A stretch of 5,609 nt of DNA, from contig DBVN01000091.1 of the NCBI GenBank assembly GCA_002308515.1, positions 1-5,609 on the forward strand, in the 5' to 3' direction. Shown piece after piece: positions 1 through 5,609 of the stretch. Made by a program: the position numbers and the translations under genes. How positions within the stretch are numbered: the stretch's first letter is position 1; each line of letters begins with the position of its first letter. The DNA comes from Verrucomicrobia bacterium UBA1263. GTDB lineage: Bacteria > Verrucomicrobiota > Verrucomicrobiia > Limisphaerales > UBA1412. The notes under the pieces were generated by a model. The model was not told where the DNA came from, ran no database searches, and saw nothing but the letters and a program-made list of their open reading frames with translations.

Positions 1-67
1 TCCGAAAGCAGCCCCAGCGAGGCGCACAGGTCGATATCCGCCGCTTCACGCATCGCCTTCAGCGCTT
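1..67. repeat. 67-bp exact direct repeat, left copy (of bioB interior)
   Basis: Positions 1-67 are identical, without mismatch and in the same orientation, to 1620-1686 inside bioB. The match stops abruptly at 67/68, where GC-rich bioB-like sequence gives way to very AT-rich sequence (68-153). Past the junction only a short gapped similarity remains (TCTGC plus a run of A on the minus strand in both copies). Because the copy begins at the first base of the window, an assembly join at a shared word is the simplest reading. A real partial duplication of bioB cannot be excluded. Confidence 0.95.
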
Positions 68-134
68 TTGCAGAATCAGCCATTACATTCAACACCAAAC
101 TCCCTATCAAAAACAATAATATGACTCTTAACAT
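1..134 (-). CDS. start of an exported protein, joined in frame to a bioB fragment; partial, probably chimeric
   Basis: This minus-strand reading frame starts with ATG at 134-132 and stays open to the window edge (44 codons). A GAGAA Shine-Dalgarno-like sequence lies 6 nt upstream. Residues 1-19 are a clear signal peptide: a short basic start (MLR), a hydrophobic core (VILLFLIGSLVLNV) and a V-M-A cleavage site followed by DSAK. From residue 24 the protein reads ALKAMREAADIDLCASLGLL, which is the interior of BioB in the correct frame. A biotin synthase core behind a signal peptide makes no functional sense, so only the first 22 or so codons probably belong to the true gene. It starts 19 nt after the hydrolase stop, which fits cotranscription. 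The identity of the real exported protein cannot be told from so short a stretch. Confidence 0.5.
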   Translation of the reverse strand, partial: MLRVILLFLIGSLVLNVMADSAKALKAMREAADIDLCASLGLLS

Positions 135-153
135 CAACTTTTCTCATTAAAAT

Positions 154-1026
154 TCATTCATTGTAGCCATTCCCCAGAAATTTACTGACTTGTCCCCAAA
201 CCACTGCGAAATCGGTAACAAAGCAAGGATGCGGCGCACCAGCGATAACTGCCAGCTGAGCATTCGGCAATTGTTGGTAAGCTGCCAGTACAGTTGAGAG
301 AGGTGCGTTGCCGTCTTTTTCCCCAACAACGAGCAGAACTGGACAAGTGATCTTGGCATACAAAACTTTGGAATAGACGCATTCATTATAAAAGCGGGAA
401 AAATCATCCAAAAACTCCTGCCAGCGCTCCGGCTCCGGCATCAGTCCGCGCTGCTGTTCAAAATATGCAGGATCGAACTGCTCCATCGCATCCAGCCTGA
501 TGACAACTTTCCTCAACCCCGGCACAAGCTCCCCGGCACCTATGGCAACCATCTTCTTTACACGATCCGGATATGCCGCCGCAAAATCATAAGCAGAATA
601 ACCACCATCACTGAAACCAATCAGCGTTGCCGAATCAACTTTCGCGTCATCCAGCACCGCTTTCACATCCGCAGCCTTCTGCGCCTGTGTCACTGGTTTC
701 GTTCCAATGCCAGAACGGCCATGTCCGCGCGAACTCATCACGATGACTTTGTTCGACACAGCAAGTCTGTCAATGAAAGCTCCCATCTCCAACGCACACC
801 CCACTCCACCACCGTGAAGGATCAGTATCGGTTCACCTTTTCCGTAAACTTCATAATACAACTTCGCATCATCAGCCTGAACATATTGTCCTGCCGCCAC
901 ATTGTTCCCATATTCAAACTTTATCTTCGGTGCATCCGCGCTCTGAGTAAAATACCTCAATGGTTCAGCCCACACTGTCATAGCGCCAACCAGCAAACAT
1001 AAACAAACGATCGTTCTTATTTTCAT
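154..1026 (-). CDS. exported alpha/beta-fold hydrolase
   Basis: This is a 290-residue serine hydrolase of the alpha/beta-hydrolase fold, probably an esterase- or lactonase-like enzyme acting outside the cytoplasm; its substrate is unknown. Residues 1-20 form a signal peptide (MKIRTIVCLCLL core, V-W-A cleavage site before EP). The fold's landmarks occur in order: oxyanion loop HGGG at about 71-74, SSRGHGRSG at about 98-106, nucleophile elbow GFSDGG with Ser139, likely acid Asp238 in GEKDG, and catalytic His266 in GAPHP. An in-frame GTG at 1059 would add 11 residues ahead of the signal peptide. The ATG at 1026 is preferred because the signal peptide begins there and an AGAAG sequence lies 10 nt upstream. 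The gene follows bioB by 46 nt with no terminator between. BioH, the pimeloyl-ester hydrolase of biotin synthesis, has the same fold but is cytoplasmic, so this is unlikely to be BioH. Rough hand counts give about 47% GC, lower than bioB. Confidence 0.88.
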   Translation of the reverse strand: MKIRTIVCLCLLVGAMTVWAEPLRYFTQSADAPKIKFEYGNNVAAGQYVQADDAKLYYEVYGKGEPILILHGGGVGCALEMGAFIDRLAVSNKVIVMSSRGHGRSGIGTKPVTQAQKAADVKAVLDDAKVDSATLIGFSDGGYSAYDFAAAYPDRVKKMVAIGAGELVPGLRKVVIRLDAMEQFDPAYFEQQRGLMPEPERWQEFLDDFSRFYNECVYSKVLYAKITCPVLLVVGEKDGNAPLSTVLAAYQQLPNAQLAVIAGAPHPCFVTDFAVVWGQVSKFLGNGYNE

Positions 1027-1072
1027 AATTTGATTTCTTCTGTAATTCTTCAATAACACTATATTGATTGGA

Positions 1073-2029
1073 TCAACTAATCTGCTTTTTCGTTCCTCGA
1101 ATCATGTATCCTGCTCGCAACGCCAGTTCCCGGTCATCACTGAAATTCGCGCCGGGAGTTGTCAGAAGCGCTCCCGCGATGCCCGCGGACATCCCGACAT
1201 AAATACACTGGGCCGCCGTCTCGTCGCTCATATCACGGCGGCCTCCCGCGAATCGAAGCGGTGTTGCAGGATTGATCAGGCGCAGGATCGCGACAGAATC
1301 AATGACACGTTCCGGGTCAAGAATGCTTCGGCCGCCCAGCGGTGTCCCCTTGATGGGATGCAGGATATTGACAGGAATGGAATCCGGCGCGATCTCTTTC
1401 AGTGTAAAAGCAAACTCGACCAGTTGTTCATCCGTCTCGCCCATACCCAGAATGCCGCCGCAGCATATCTGGAAGCCCAGCCGTTTTGCCGCGCGGATCG
1501 TAGCAAGTTTCTCCGCTATCGTGTGAGTCGTGCAAAGCTCCGGGAAAAGTGACGGCGCGGTCTCGATATTGCAGTGCAGCCGCTGAAGCCCGGCTTCTTT
1601 AAGACGGCGGAGATCCTCTTCCGAAAGCAGCCCCAGCGAGGCGCACAGGTCGATATCCGCCGCTTCACGCATCGCCTTCAGCGCTTCGCAGACATTGTCC
1701 ACGTCCTGCGCCGAAAGCCTCTTTCCTGAAGTAACGATGCCGATGCGGTCGGCTCCGTTGGCTTCCGCCTCCTTTGCCGCTTTCACGCACGCTTCCGTTC
1801 CGACCCAGCCATAAACCGAGCAGCCCGTTTTCCAGCGGCACGATTGAGCACACCACTTGCAGTCCTCCGAACAGCGGCCGCTTCGGGCATTGATGATGGA
1901 ACAAAAATCAAACCGTTTTTCCACACACCGCTCCGTTACTTCATGCGCCCGCTCCCGAAGCTCCTGACGACGCTCCGGTTTGAGCAAGGCCAGTGCTTCC
2001 GCTCTGCTGATCTCTTCGACTTCTTTCAT
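1073..2029 (-). CDS. bioB: biotin synthase (radical SAM), type II-like
   Basis: This 318-residue cytoplasmic enzyme inserts sulfur into dethiobiotin, the last step of biotin synthesis. The radical-SAM cluster motif is C53-SED-C57-KW-C60 within SGRCSEDCKWCAQS. Other BioB landmarks are Cys129 in DLCASLGLL, the substrate-site segment LHCNIETAPSLFP (151-163), Cys189/190 in QICCGGILGMGET, SIPVNILHPIKGTPL (217-231), the Arg segment LRFAGGRRDM (258-267) and the C-terminal GALLTTPG. The position matching E. coli Cys97, a ligand of the sacrificial [2Fe-2S] cluster, is Gly97 here (RIGIVTSG). The E. coli substrate motif NHNLDT is HCNIET. This pattern resembles the type II BioBs described from obligate anaerobes, which carry a different auxiliary Fe-S cluster; that assignment is inference. 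The start is fixed by ATG at 2029 with AGGAG 3 nt upstream, a short spacing. It is probably the first gene of a transcript with the downstream hydrolase. No other bio gene is nearby. Confidence 0.95.
   Translation of the reverse strand: MKEVEEISRAEALALLKPERRQELRERAHEVTERCVEKRFDFCSIINARSGRCSEDCKWCAQSCRWKTGCSVYGWVGTEACVKAAKEAEANGADRIGIVTSGKRLSAQDVDNVCEALKAMREAADIDLCASLGLLSEEDLRRLKEAGLQRLHCNIETAPSLFPELCTTHTIAEKLATIRAAKRLGFQICCGGILGMGETDEQLVEFAFTLKEIAPDSIPVNILHPIKGTPLGGRSILDPERVIDSVAILRLINPATPLRFAGGRRDMSDETAAQCIYVGMSAGIAGALLTTPGANFSDDRELALRAGYMIRGTKKQIS
1620..1686. repeat. 67-bp exact direct repeat, right copy (within bioB)
   Basis: This stretch encodes BioB residues of about 115-136, including Cys129, and is identical to positions 1-67. 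It reads smoothly through the intact bioB frame on both sides, so this is the native copy and the one at the left edge is the displaced copy. The two copies start 1619 bp apart. Confidence 0.95.
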
Positions 2030-2032
2030 ATT

Positions 2033-2037
2033 CTCCT
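2033..2037 (-). promoter_or_regulatory. ribosome binding site of bioB
   Basis: On the minus strand AGGAG is followed by AAT and then the ATG of bioB. The match to the Shine-Dalgarno consensus is strong but the 3-nt spacing is shorter than usual. It supports the ATG at 2029, and there is no better in-frame start upstream. It directly abuts the inverted repeat at 2037-2050. Confidence 0.65.
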
Positions 2038-2050
2038 GGCATCCATGCCA
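2037..2050. promoter_or_regulatory. inverted repeat in the bioB leader, candidate operator
   Basis: The sequence TGGCAT-CC-ATGCCA has perfect 6-bp arms around 2 bases. It lies between the possible bioB promoter and its ribosome binding site and overlaps the latter by one base. A protein bound here could block early transcription or ribosome access. In RNA a TGGC/GCCA hairpin with a 6-nt loop is possible. It does not resemble the known BirA operator. Function is inferred from position only, and a 6-bp arm can arise by chance. Confidence 0.35.
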
Positions 2051-2059
2051 AGCGGTTGA

Positions 2060-2088
2060 AAACTACCACATCCCGCCGAAAAATTCAA
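2060..2088 (-). promoter_or_regulatory. possible sigma70-type promoter for bioB (weak)
   Basis: On the minus strand TTGAAT (2088-2083) is separated by 17 nt from TAGTTT (2065-2060). The -35 box matches 4 of 6 consensus bases and the -10 box only 3 of 6. The position, between the upstream gene's terminator and the bioB start, is where a promoter is needed. It would give a leader of roughly 25 nt containing the inverted repeat and the ribosome binding site. Confidence 0.25.
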
Positions 2089-2102
2089 TCACTCCATGCC
2101 CT

Positions 2103-2139
2103 AAAAACAGACCCGACACGGTCTGATGCCGTGCCGGGT
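2103..2139 (-). terminator. rho-independent terminator after the DUF1080 gene
   Basis: Read on the minus strand, arms ACCCGGCACGG (2139-2129) and CCGTGTCGGGT (2121-2111) form an 11-bp stem with one G-U wobble and a 7-nt loop, followed by CTG and five T residues (2107-2103). On the plus strand the wobble becomes a mismatch and no T tract follows, so the terminator works leftward. It lies 25 nt past the DUF1080 stop codon and separates that gene from bioB. Confidence 0.88.
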
Positions 2140-2164
2140 TCATTGGATCATTTATCCGATCAAA

Positions 2165-3190
2165 CTACTTCTCGATCGGGCGCAGAACGATGTCTTTGTA
2201 CATCACGCCGGTGTGATCGCCCTGCAGGTAGATCGGACCCGGTTTGGTGATGTCCGCCCACAGCGCGCCGCCGGTACAGCCTTCCACCGCCGCGTTGTCA
2301 ATGATCGTCTTGCCGTTGAGCTTCACCGTCACATGCTGATCGCAGTAGGTGATGTCGAATTCCTGCCATTCGCCGGCCGGTTTCTCCGCGCTCACGGACG
2401 GTGTCACACGGCTGTAAAGGCCGCCCATGTGATGGGAATCCAGATTCTTGCCGTAGCTGTCTGTCACCTGGATCTCGCACACACCGCGCAGATAGATACC
2501 GCTGTTGCCGCCTTTTTCGACCTTGGCTTTCAAGGTCAGATTGAAATCCTCAAACTCCGCGTCCGTGCGCAGATTGCCGTAGTTCTTGTGAGGTTTGCCC
2601 TCTTCCTGTTTCGGATCGCAGACCAGGATGCCGTTATCGGCGAACCAGCCGTTGGCCGCGTTTTCATCCGTCAGCCGCCAGCCGTCCAGATTCTTGCCGT
2701 TGAACAGTTTGATCGGTTTTCCGTATTTCACTTTGCTCAGATCCGGTGCCGGAGGGATGGGAGCCATCTTTTTACCTGTGAAGGTAGAAGTATTCACTCC
2801 TTTACCGTTGCGGTTCGGGCTGAACTGCATGAAACGAATCGTATCACCGTCCAGAGTTCCAAAGATCGTATCCACATAGCGTTGAGTACGAAAAGTTTTT
2901 CCATCTTTATCCTTGCGGTTCTCATCATAGACACGGTAGATCATCAGAGCATCTCTGCCATTCTGTTGTGTCACAACGATACTGTCCACCGGGACCACAC
3001 TGCCCGCGACCCAAAGCATCGAGCCGTCCAGATATCCGCCCGGCATTTCTTTAACACCCAGCCAACCGGCTCCGCCTCCGGGAGTTGTGAATGCCCAAGC
3101 ACCCAGGAACGGATTTTCATCGGCCTGTGTGATCACCGCGCTGGCGATCAGTGCCGCCGCGCCCATCAAGCTCATTAATGTCTTCTTCAT
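2165..3190 (-). CDS. exported DUF1080 (3-keto-disaccharide hydrolase-like) protein
   Basis: This 341-residue exported protein carries a C-terminal DUF1080 domain. The family has a concanavalin-like jelly-roll fold, and some members cleave 3-keto-glycosides after a separate oxidoreductase oxidises the sugar. Residues 1-23 are a signal peptide (MKKTLMSLMGAAALIAS, ending T-Q-A before DEN). Residues of about 27-150 form a beta-rich N-terminal domain (NPFLGAWAFTTPGGGAGWLGV, GYLDGSMLW, GSVVPVDSIVV) seen with DUF1080 in PVC-type bacteria. DUF1080 spans about 158-340: KLFNGKNLDGW, a Trp-containing NGWFADNGILVC, GNLRTDAEFEDFNL, GGNSGIYLRG, EIQVTDSYG, WQEFDITY and a C-terminal GPIYLQGDHTGVMYKDI. Upstream in-frame ATGs exist at 3214 (GGTGG 2 nt before it) and 3259. 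The ATG at 3190 is chosen because it starts a normal signal peptide, although it has no clear ribosome binding site. The gene has its own terminator and no visible dehydrogenase partner, so enzymatic activity on keto-sugars is inferred. Confidence 0.9.
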   Translation of the reverse strand: MKKTLMSLMGAAALIASAVITQADENPFLGAWAFTTPGGGAGWLGVKEMPGGYLDGSMLWVAGSVVPVDSIVVTQQNGRDALMIYRVYDENRKDKDGKTFRTQRYVDTIFGTLDGDTIRFMQFSPNRNGKGVNTSTFTGKKMAPIPPAPDLSKVKYGKPIKLFNGKNLDGWRLTDENAANGWFADNGILVCDPKQEEGKPHKNYGNLRTDAEFEDFNLTLKAKVEKGGNSGIYLRGVCEIQVTDSYGKNLDSHHMGGLYSRVTPSVSAEKPAGEWQEFDITYCDQHVTVKLNGKTIIDNAAVEGCTGGALWADITKPGPIYLQGDHTGVMYKDIVLRPIEK

Positions 3191-3230
3191 AAAGCGAGAG
3201 TGATTATCCCTCATGTCCACCCAAAGACAA

Positions 3231-3249
3231 GGAAAATCAGGAATTTTCC
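3231..3249. promoter_or_regulatory. inverted repeat upstream of the DUF1080 gene, candidate operator
   Basis: GGAAAAT and ATTTTCC form perfect 7-bp arms around 5 bases. The site is about 40-60 nt upstream of the preferred DUF1080 start. It could be a repressor or activator site or a leader hairpin. I could not find a convincing promoter for the DUF1080 gene on the minus strand across 3191-3442. Confidence 0.35.
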
Positions 3250-3318
3250 AAAAAACCAAAAATAAACATAATCCGCTTTACCACCATAGGTTACACTTCT
3301 TTCTAAAGCCGGATCACC

Positions 3319-3360
3319 CTGAAAAAAGAAAAATTTTTCGGCCAAAATTGTTTTTTTCAG
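3319..3360. repeat. AT-rich inverted repeat in the divergent promoter region
   Basis: CTGAAAAAA (3319-3327) and TTTTTTCAG (3352-3360) are perfect 9-bp inverted arms. Next to the left arm is a 12-nt perfect palindrome, GAAAAATTTTTC (3328-3339). The A and T tracts end just ahead of the rightward -35 box, so they may act as an UP element or a bent-DNA site. A bidirectional terminator is unlikely because no gene ends here: both flanking genes start and point away from it. Confidence 0.5.
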
Positions 3361-3368
3361 GCGTTTGG

Positions 3369-3397
3369 TTGGAAATTTGCTGTAAATATGCTATATT
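3369..3397 (+). promoter_or_regulatory. sigma70-type promoter for the LTD/CotH-type gene
   Basis: TTGGAA (3369-3374), a 17-nt spacer and TATATT (3392-3397) match the -35 and -10 consensus at 4 of 6 and 5 of 6 bases. A TG one base before the -10 box (3389-3390) makes it an extended -10 promoter. Transcription would begin near 3404, leaving a leader of about 40 nt before the ATG at 3443. AT-rich tracts lie immediately upstream. Confidence 0.65.
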
Positions 3398-3442
3398 GAG
3401 TAGGCGAGTTAGGAAAACTTTTGCTTCGAGATATCAAATAGT

Positions 3443-5609
3443 ATGAAAAAGAATTTAAGCATTTCTACCGGTTTTATCGCTTTATTAGGGTGTATTATTC
3501 TCTGCGCGGGAACTCTTTCCACTGCCGAGGCGGCTGTTCGCATCAACGAGTTTTCAGCCTCCAATTCCACCTATAAAGACTCCAGCGGTCAGGCAAGTGA
3601 CTGGATTGAGCTTTTCAACGACAGTAATGAAAGCATCGATCTGGGCGGCTGTTACCTGACAGACACTCCTAACGAGCTGACACGCTGGCAGTTTCCCAAT
3701 CCGACGACTATGAGCGCCAACAGCTACCTGGTCGTCTTTGCAGACAGCACGACTACACCTCCAATTGCCGGCAGAGAGCTCCATACCAGTTTCAGTCTCA
3801 GCAAAACCGGTGAATACCTGGCACTTGTGGATAAAGACGGAACGACCATCCTCAGTGAATACGCTCCCAGGTACCCTGAACAGTACTCCGATATCTCCTA
3901 CGGCATCAATCAGGATGTCAACTACCTGATAGATGAGGACACCCCTTATAACTGGAGCATTCCTTCCGCTTCCGGAACCTCTTCTACTGGAACAGGCAAA
4001 GGCGCTATCGGCTTTACTGAGACCGAAGGCAACGGCGGTTTCACCGTTTCCTACTATGAACTGAGGAATTCTTCCATCAATAACACCAGCGAAGCAGAAA
4101 CTTACATCAAAAACAGCAGATACTGGAAGACTGACAGGACTTATCCCGTTGTCAGCAGTTATCAGACTATCAATTTTGATGACGGTACCTCCGCGGGTCA
4201 CTTTACGCCCAGCAACCCCTTCCCGACTCAAACGACCGGACAAAGCAAGGACTACTTCATCCTGGTGATGGAAAGCAACATCCTGATCCCGGAAGCCGGT
4301 CAATGGACCTTCGGCGGCATCAGCGATGACGGCTTCAGCATGAACATCACCGGCAACAATGTGAATTTCGTCTGTGAATATACCGGCGCGCGTAGTATGA
4401 GCGATACACTGGCTACCTTCAACTTCCCCAAAGCCGGCATCTATCATCTGAGGACCATCTACTTTGAAGCCGCCGGCGGCGCGGGCATCGAACTCTATGC
4501 CTGCAAAGGGAACTTCGGTTCCTTTAATAACCAGATGCGTCTGATCGGCGACACGGCCAACGGCGGACTCGCCACTCAGGGTGCCATCGCGGGCTCCATC
4601 ACCACCGATGTTGGGACAAAAATGAAAGGTGTCAACAGCCGTCTGGATACGATATACCACTTCAATCTGAACTCCGCTCCCAGCCGAAGCGCTGTTGTCA
4701 CACTGGAAACGCGCTACGCCGACGGCTACACCGCCAGTCTGAACGGATTCCAGATCGCTTCCGAAAACATCCCTGATGATCTGACCTGGAATTCCACCGC
4801 GACCAAGACACGCTCCACAGAAGAAACACTGGTCTGGCAGAAGATCCAGATCTCCAGCTCTTATCTCAAAGAAGGAGAAAATGTGCTAAAGGTCACAGGA
4901 TTGAATAACTCCAAATCCGATCCTGAATTTTTCCTTCAGGCACAGCTGACCCTGCTGGACGAAAAAGAAACCAGCTACCGCTACTTTACGTCCTCCACTC
5001 CCGGCGAGGTCAACGGCAAGGGATATCTGGCCCGCACGCCTGTTGTCCGATTCAGCCATGACCGCGGCTACTGCGATAACGCCTTTGTGCTGGAAATGAC
5101 CTGCGACGAGGACGACGCGCAGATCCGCTACACACTGGACGGCTCCACTCCCAGCGAGACCAACGGTTCAGCCTATACCGCGCCCATCACCATCAGCAAG
5201 ACGACCGTTCTGAGAGCCATTTCCTACAAACCTTCTCATATTCCCTCCGAGGTGCAGACCCGCACCTGGATCTTCCTCGATGATGTGTTCACTCAATCCT
5301 CCACACCGCCCACCGGCTGGCCTTCCAGCGGCAGTGTCAATGGACACACCATGTACTATGGGATGAATAAGAACGTCACCGAGTCCAATCTTTACAAAGA
5401 CAGACTCAGAGAAGGTTTCAAAGATATCCAAACCATTTCACTGGTCACCGATCTGCCGAACCTCTTCAACGCGCAGACGGGTATTTACGTCAATCCCGGC
5501 AACTCCGGTGAATCCTGGGAACGTCCCGTTTCCGTGGAGCTGATCGATCCCCAGGGCGGTGATGAATTCTTTATCAATGCCGGTCTGCGCATCCGCGGCG
5601 CCGCCAGCC
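3443..5609 (+). CDS. large exported lamin-tail-domain / CotH-type surface protein, 3' end missing
   Basis: An open frame of 722 codons runs from ATG at 3443 to the window edge without a stop. Residues 1-30 are a signal peptide (MKKNLSI, core FIALLGCIILCAG, likely cut after STAEA). Residues of about 32-155 form a lamin tail domain (VRINEFSASN, DWIELFN, SIDLGGCYLTD, YLVVFAD, LHTSFSLSKTGEYLAL). About 240-375 resembles a PA14-type beta domain (ILIPEAGQWTFGGISDDGFS, GIYHLRTIYFEAAGGAGIEL). About 405-505 is a beta-rich region with YADGYTASLNG and WNSTAT. About 535-612 is a chitobiase C-terminal-like domain (IRYTLDGSTPSETNGSAYTA, TTVLRAISYKP). From about 637 (YYGMNKNV, ISLVTDLPNLFN, GIYVNPGNSGESWERPVSVE, NAGLRIRGA) it matches the segment that precedes a CotH kinase-like domain. 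Such proteins are typical of PVC bacteria and act outside the cell; the exact role is unknown. A kinase-like domain and C-terminal anchor probably lie beyond the window. No clear Shine-Dalgarno is visible. Confidence 0.9.
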   Translation, partial: MKKNLSISTGFIALLGCIILCAGTLSTAEAAVRINEFSASNSTYKDSSGQASDWIELFNDSNESIDLGGCYLTDTPNELTRWQFPNPTTMSANSYLVVFADSTTTPPIAGRELHTSFSLSKTGEYLALVDKDGTTILSEYAPRYPEQYSDISYGINQDVNYLIDEDTPYNWSIPSASGTSSTGTGKGAIGFTETEGNGGFTVSYYELRNSSINNTSEAETYIKNSRYWKTDRTYPVVSSYQTINFDDGTSAGHFTPSNPFPTQTTGQSKDYFILVMESNILIPEAGQWTFGGISDDGFSMNITGNNVNFVCEYTGARSMSDTLATFNFPKAGIYHLRTIYFEAAGGAGIELYACKGNFGSFNNQMRLIGDTANGGLATQGAIAGSITTDVGTKMKGVNSRLDTIYHFNLNSAPSRSAVVTLETRYADGYTASLNGFQIASENIPDDLTWNSTATKTRSTEETLVWQKIQISSSYLKEGENVLKVTGLNNSKSDPEFFLQAQLTLLDEKETSYRYFTSSTPGEVNGKGYLARTPVVRFSHDRGYCDNAFVLEMTCDEDDAQIRYTLDGSTPSETNGSAYTAPITISKTTVLRAISYKPSHIPSEVQTRTWIFLDDVFTQSSTPPTGWPSSGSVNGHTMYYGMNKNVTESNLYKDRLREGFKDIQTISLVTDLPNLFNAQTGIYVNPGNSGESWERPVSVELIDPQGGDEFFINAGLRIRGAAS

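Noticed and set aside
154..1026. Hydrolase as BioH of the biotin pathway
   Set aside because: The fold and its place beside bioB suggest it, but the clear signal peptide is inconsistent with a cytoplasmic pimeloyl-ACP ester hydrolase.
1027..1059. GTG start extending the hydrolase by 11 residues
   Set aside because: The extension puts a polar, basic stretch ahead of a complete signal peptide. ATG at 1026 has a normal signal peptide and an AGAAG upstream.
1064..1552. 162-codon plus-strand frame opposite bioB
   Set aside because: It is a shadow of the highly conserved bioB coding strand, with no motif or ribosome binding site of its own.
2030..2047. Six-codon ORF (MDARRI) whose stop overlaps the bioB ATG
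   Set aside because: Such short frames are frequent by chance, and it has no ribosome binding site or attenuator-like codons.
2126..3178. 350-codon plus-strand frame opposite the DUF1080 gene
   Set aside because: It resembles no protein family, is rich in His and Arg as expected of an antisense shadow, and lies fully opposite a gene with clear conserved motifs.
3191..3259. Longer starts for the DUF1080 protein at 3214 and 3259
   Set aside because: The 3259 start translates through the inverted repeat and puts a long non-signal segment before MKK. The 3214 start remains possible, but its GGTGG is only 2 nt from the ATG.
3485..3496. Possible lipobox LLGC at residues 14-17 of the large exported protein
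   Set aside because: Leu at the -2 position is atypical and a better type I cleavage site (STAEA) follows at residue 30.
3554..4660. 368-codon minus-strand frame opposite the LTD protein
   Set aside because: The plus-strand frame has a signal peptide, promoter and recognisable domains, while this one has none and arises from codon bias on the other strand.
5168..5431. 87-codon minus-strand frame at the right end
   Set aside because: It lies opposite the chitobiase-C-like region of the large exported protein and has no family features.

Overview
The window looks like a piece of an anaerobic, Gram-negative-type bacterial genome, most likely from the PVC group (Lentisphaerota, Verrucomicrobiota or Kiritimatiellota). 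This is inferred from three things: an exported two-domain DUF1080 protein, a large exported lamin-tail / chitobiase-C / CotH-type protein, and a biotin synthase with the sequence pattern common in anaerobes. No marker gene fixes the taxon.

Layout. Positions 1-2029 read leftward: a biotin synthase (bioB, 1073-2029), then an exported alpha/beta hydrolase (154-1026), then the start of a further exported protein (134 down to the left edge). Gaps of 46 and 19 nt with no terminator suggest one transcript. A rho-independent terminator (2103-2139) separates this group from the next leftward gene, the DUF1080 protein (2165-3190). A 252-nt divergent intergenic region (3191-3442) holds inverted repeats and a good sigma70-type promoter. 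That promoter drives the rightward gene (3443 to the right edge): a signal peptide, a lamin tail domain, a PA14-like region, a beta-rich region, a chitobiase C-terminal-like domain and the beginning of a CotH-type region, all open through the window end.

How the genes fit together. The DUF1080 protein and the large LTD protein both look secreted and could serve carbohydrate use or surface attachment, but nothing here proves a shared pathway. BioB makes biotin from dethiobiotin; no other biotin gene is present. The hydrolase beside it has a signal peptide, so it is unlikely to be BioH.

The oddest feature is at the left edge. The first 67 bases are an exact direct copy of part of bioB (1620-1686). 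On the minus strand they continue, in frame, the signal peptide of the third gene. The copy sits exactly at the sequence end, and composition changes abruptly at 67/68. An assembly chimera is therefore the leading explanation, with a real gene fusion as the alternative. I see no CRISPR array, tRNA, rRNA or transposase. No convincing new multi-gene system is visible.
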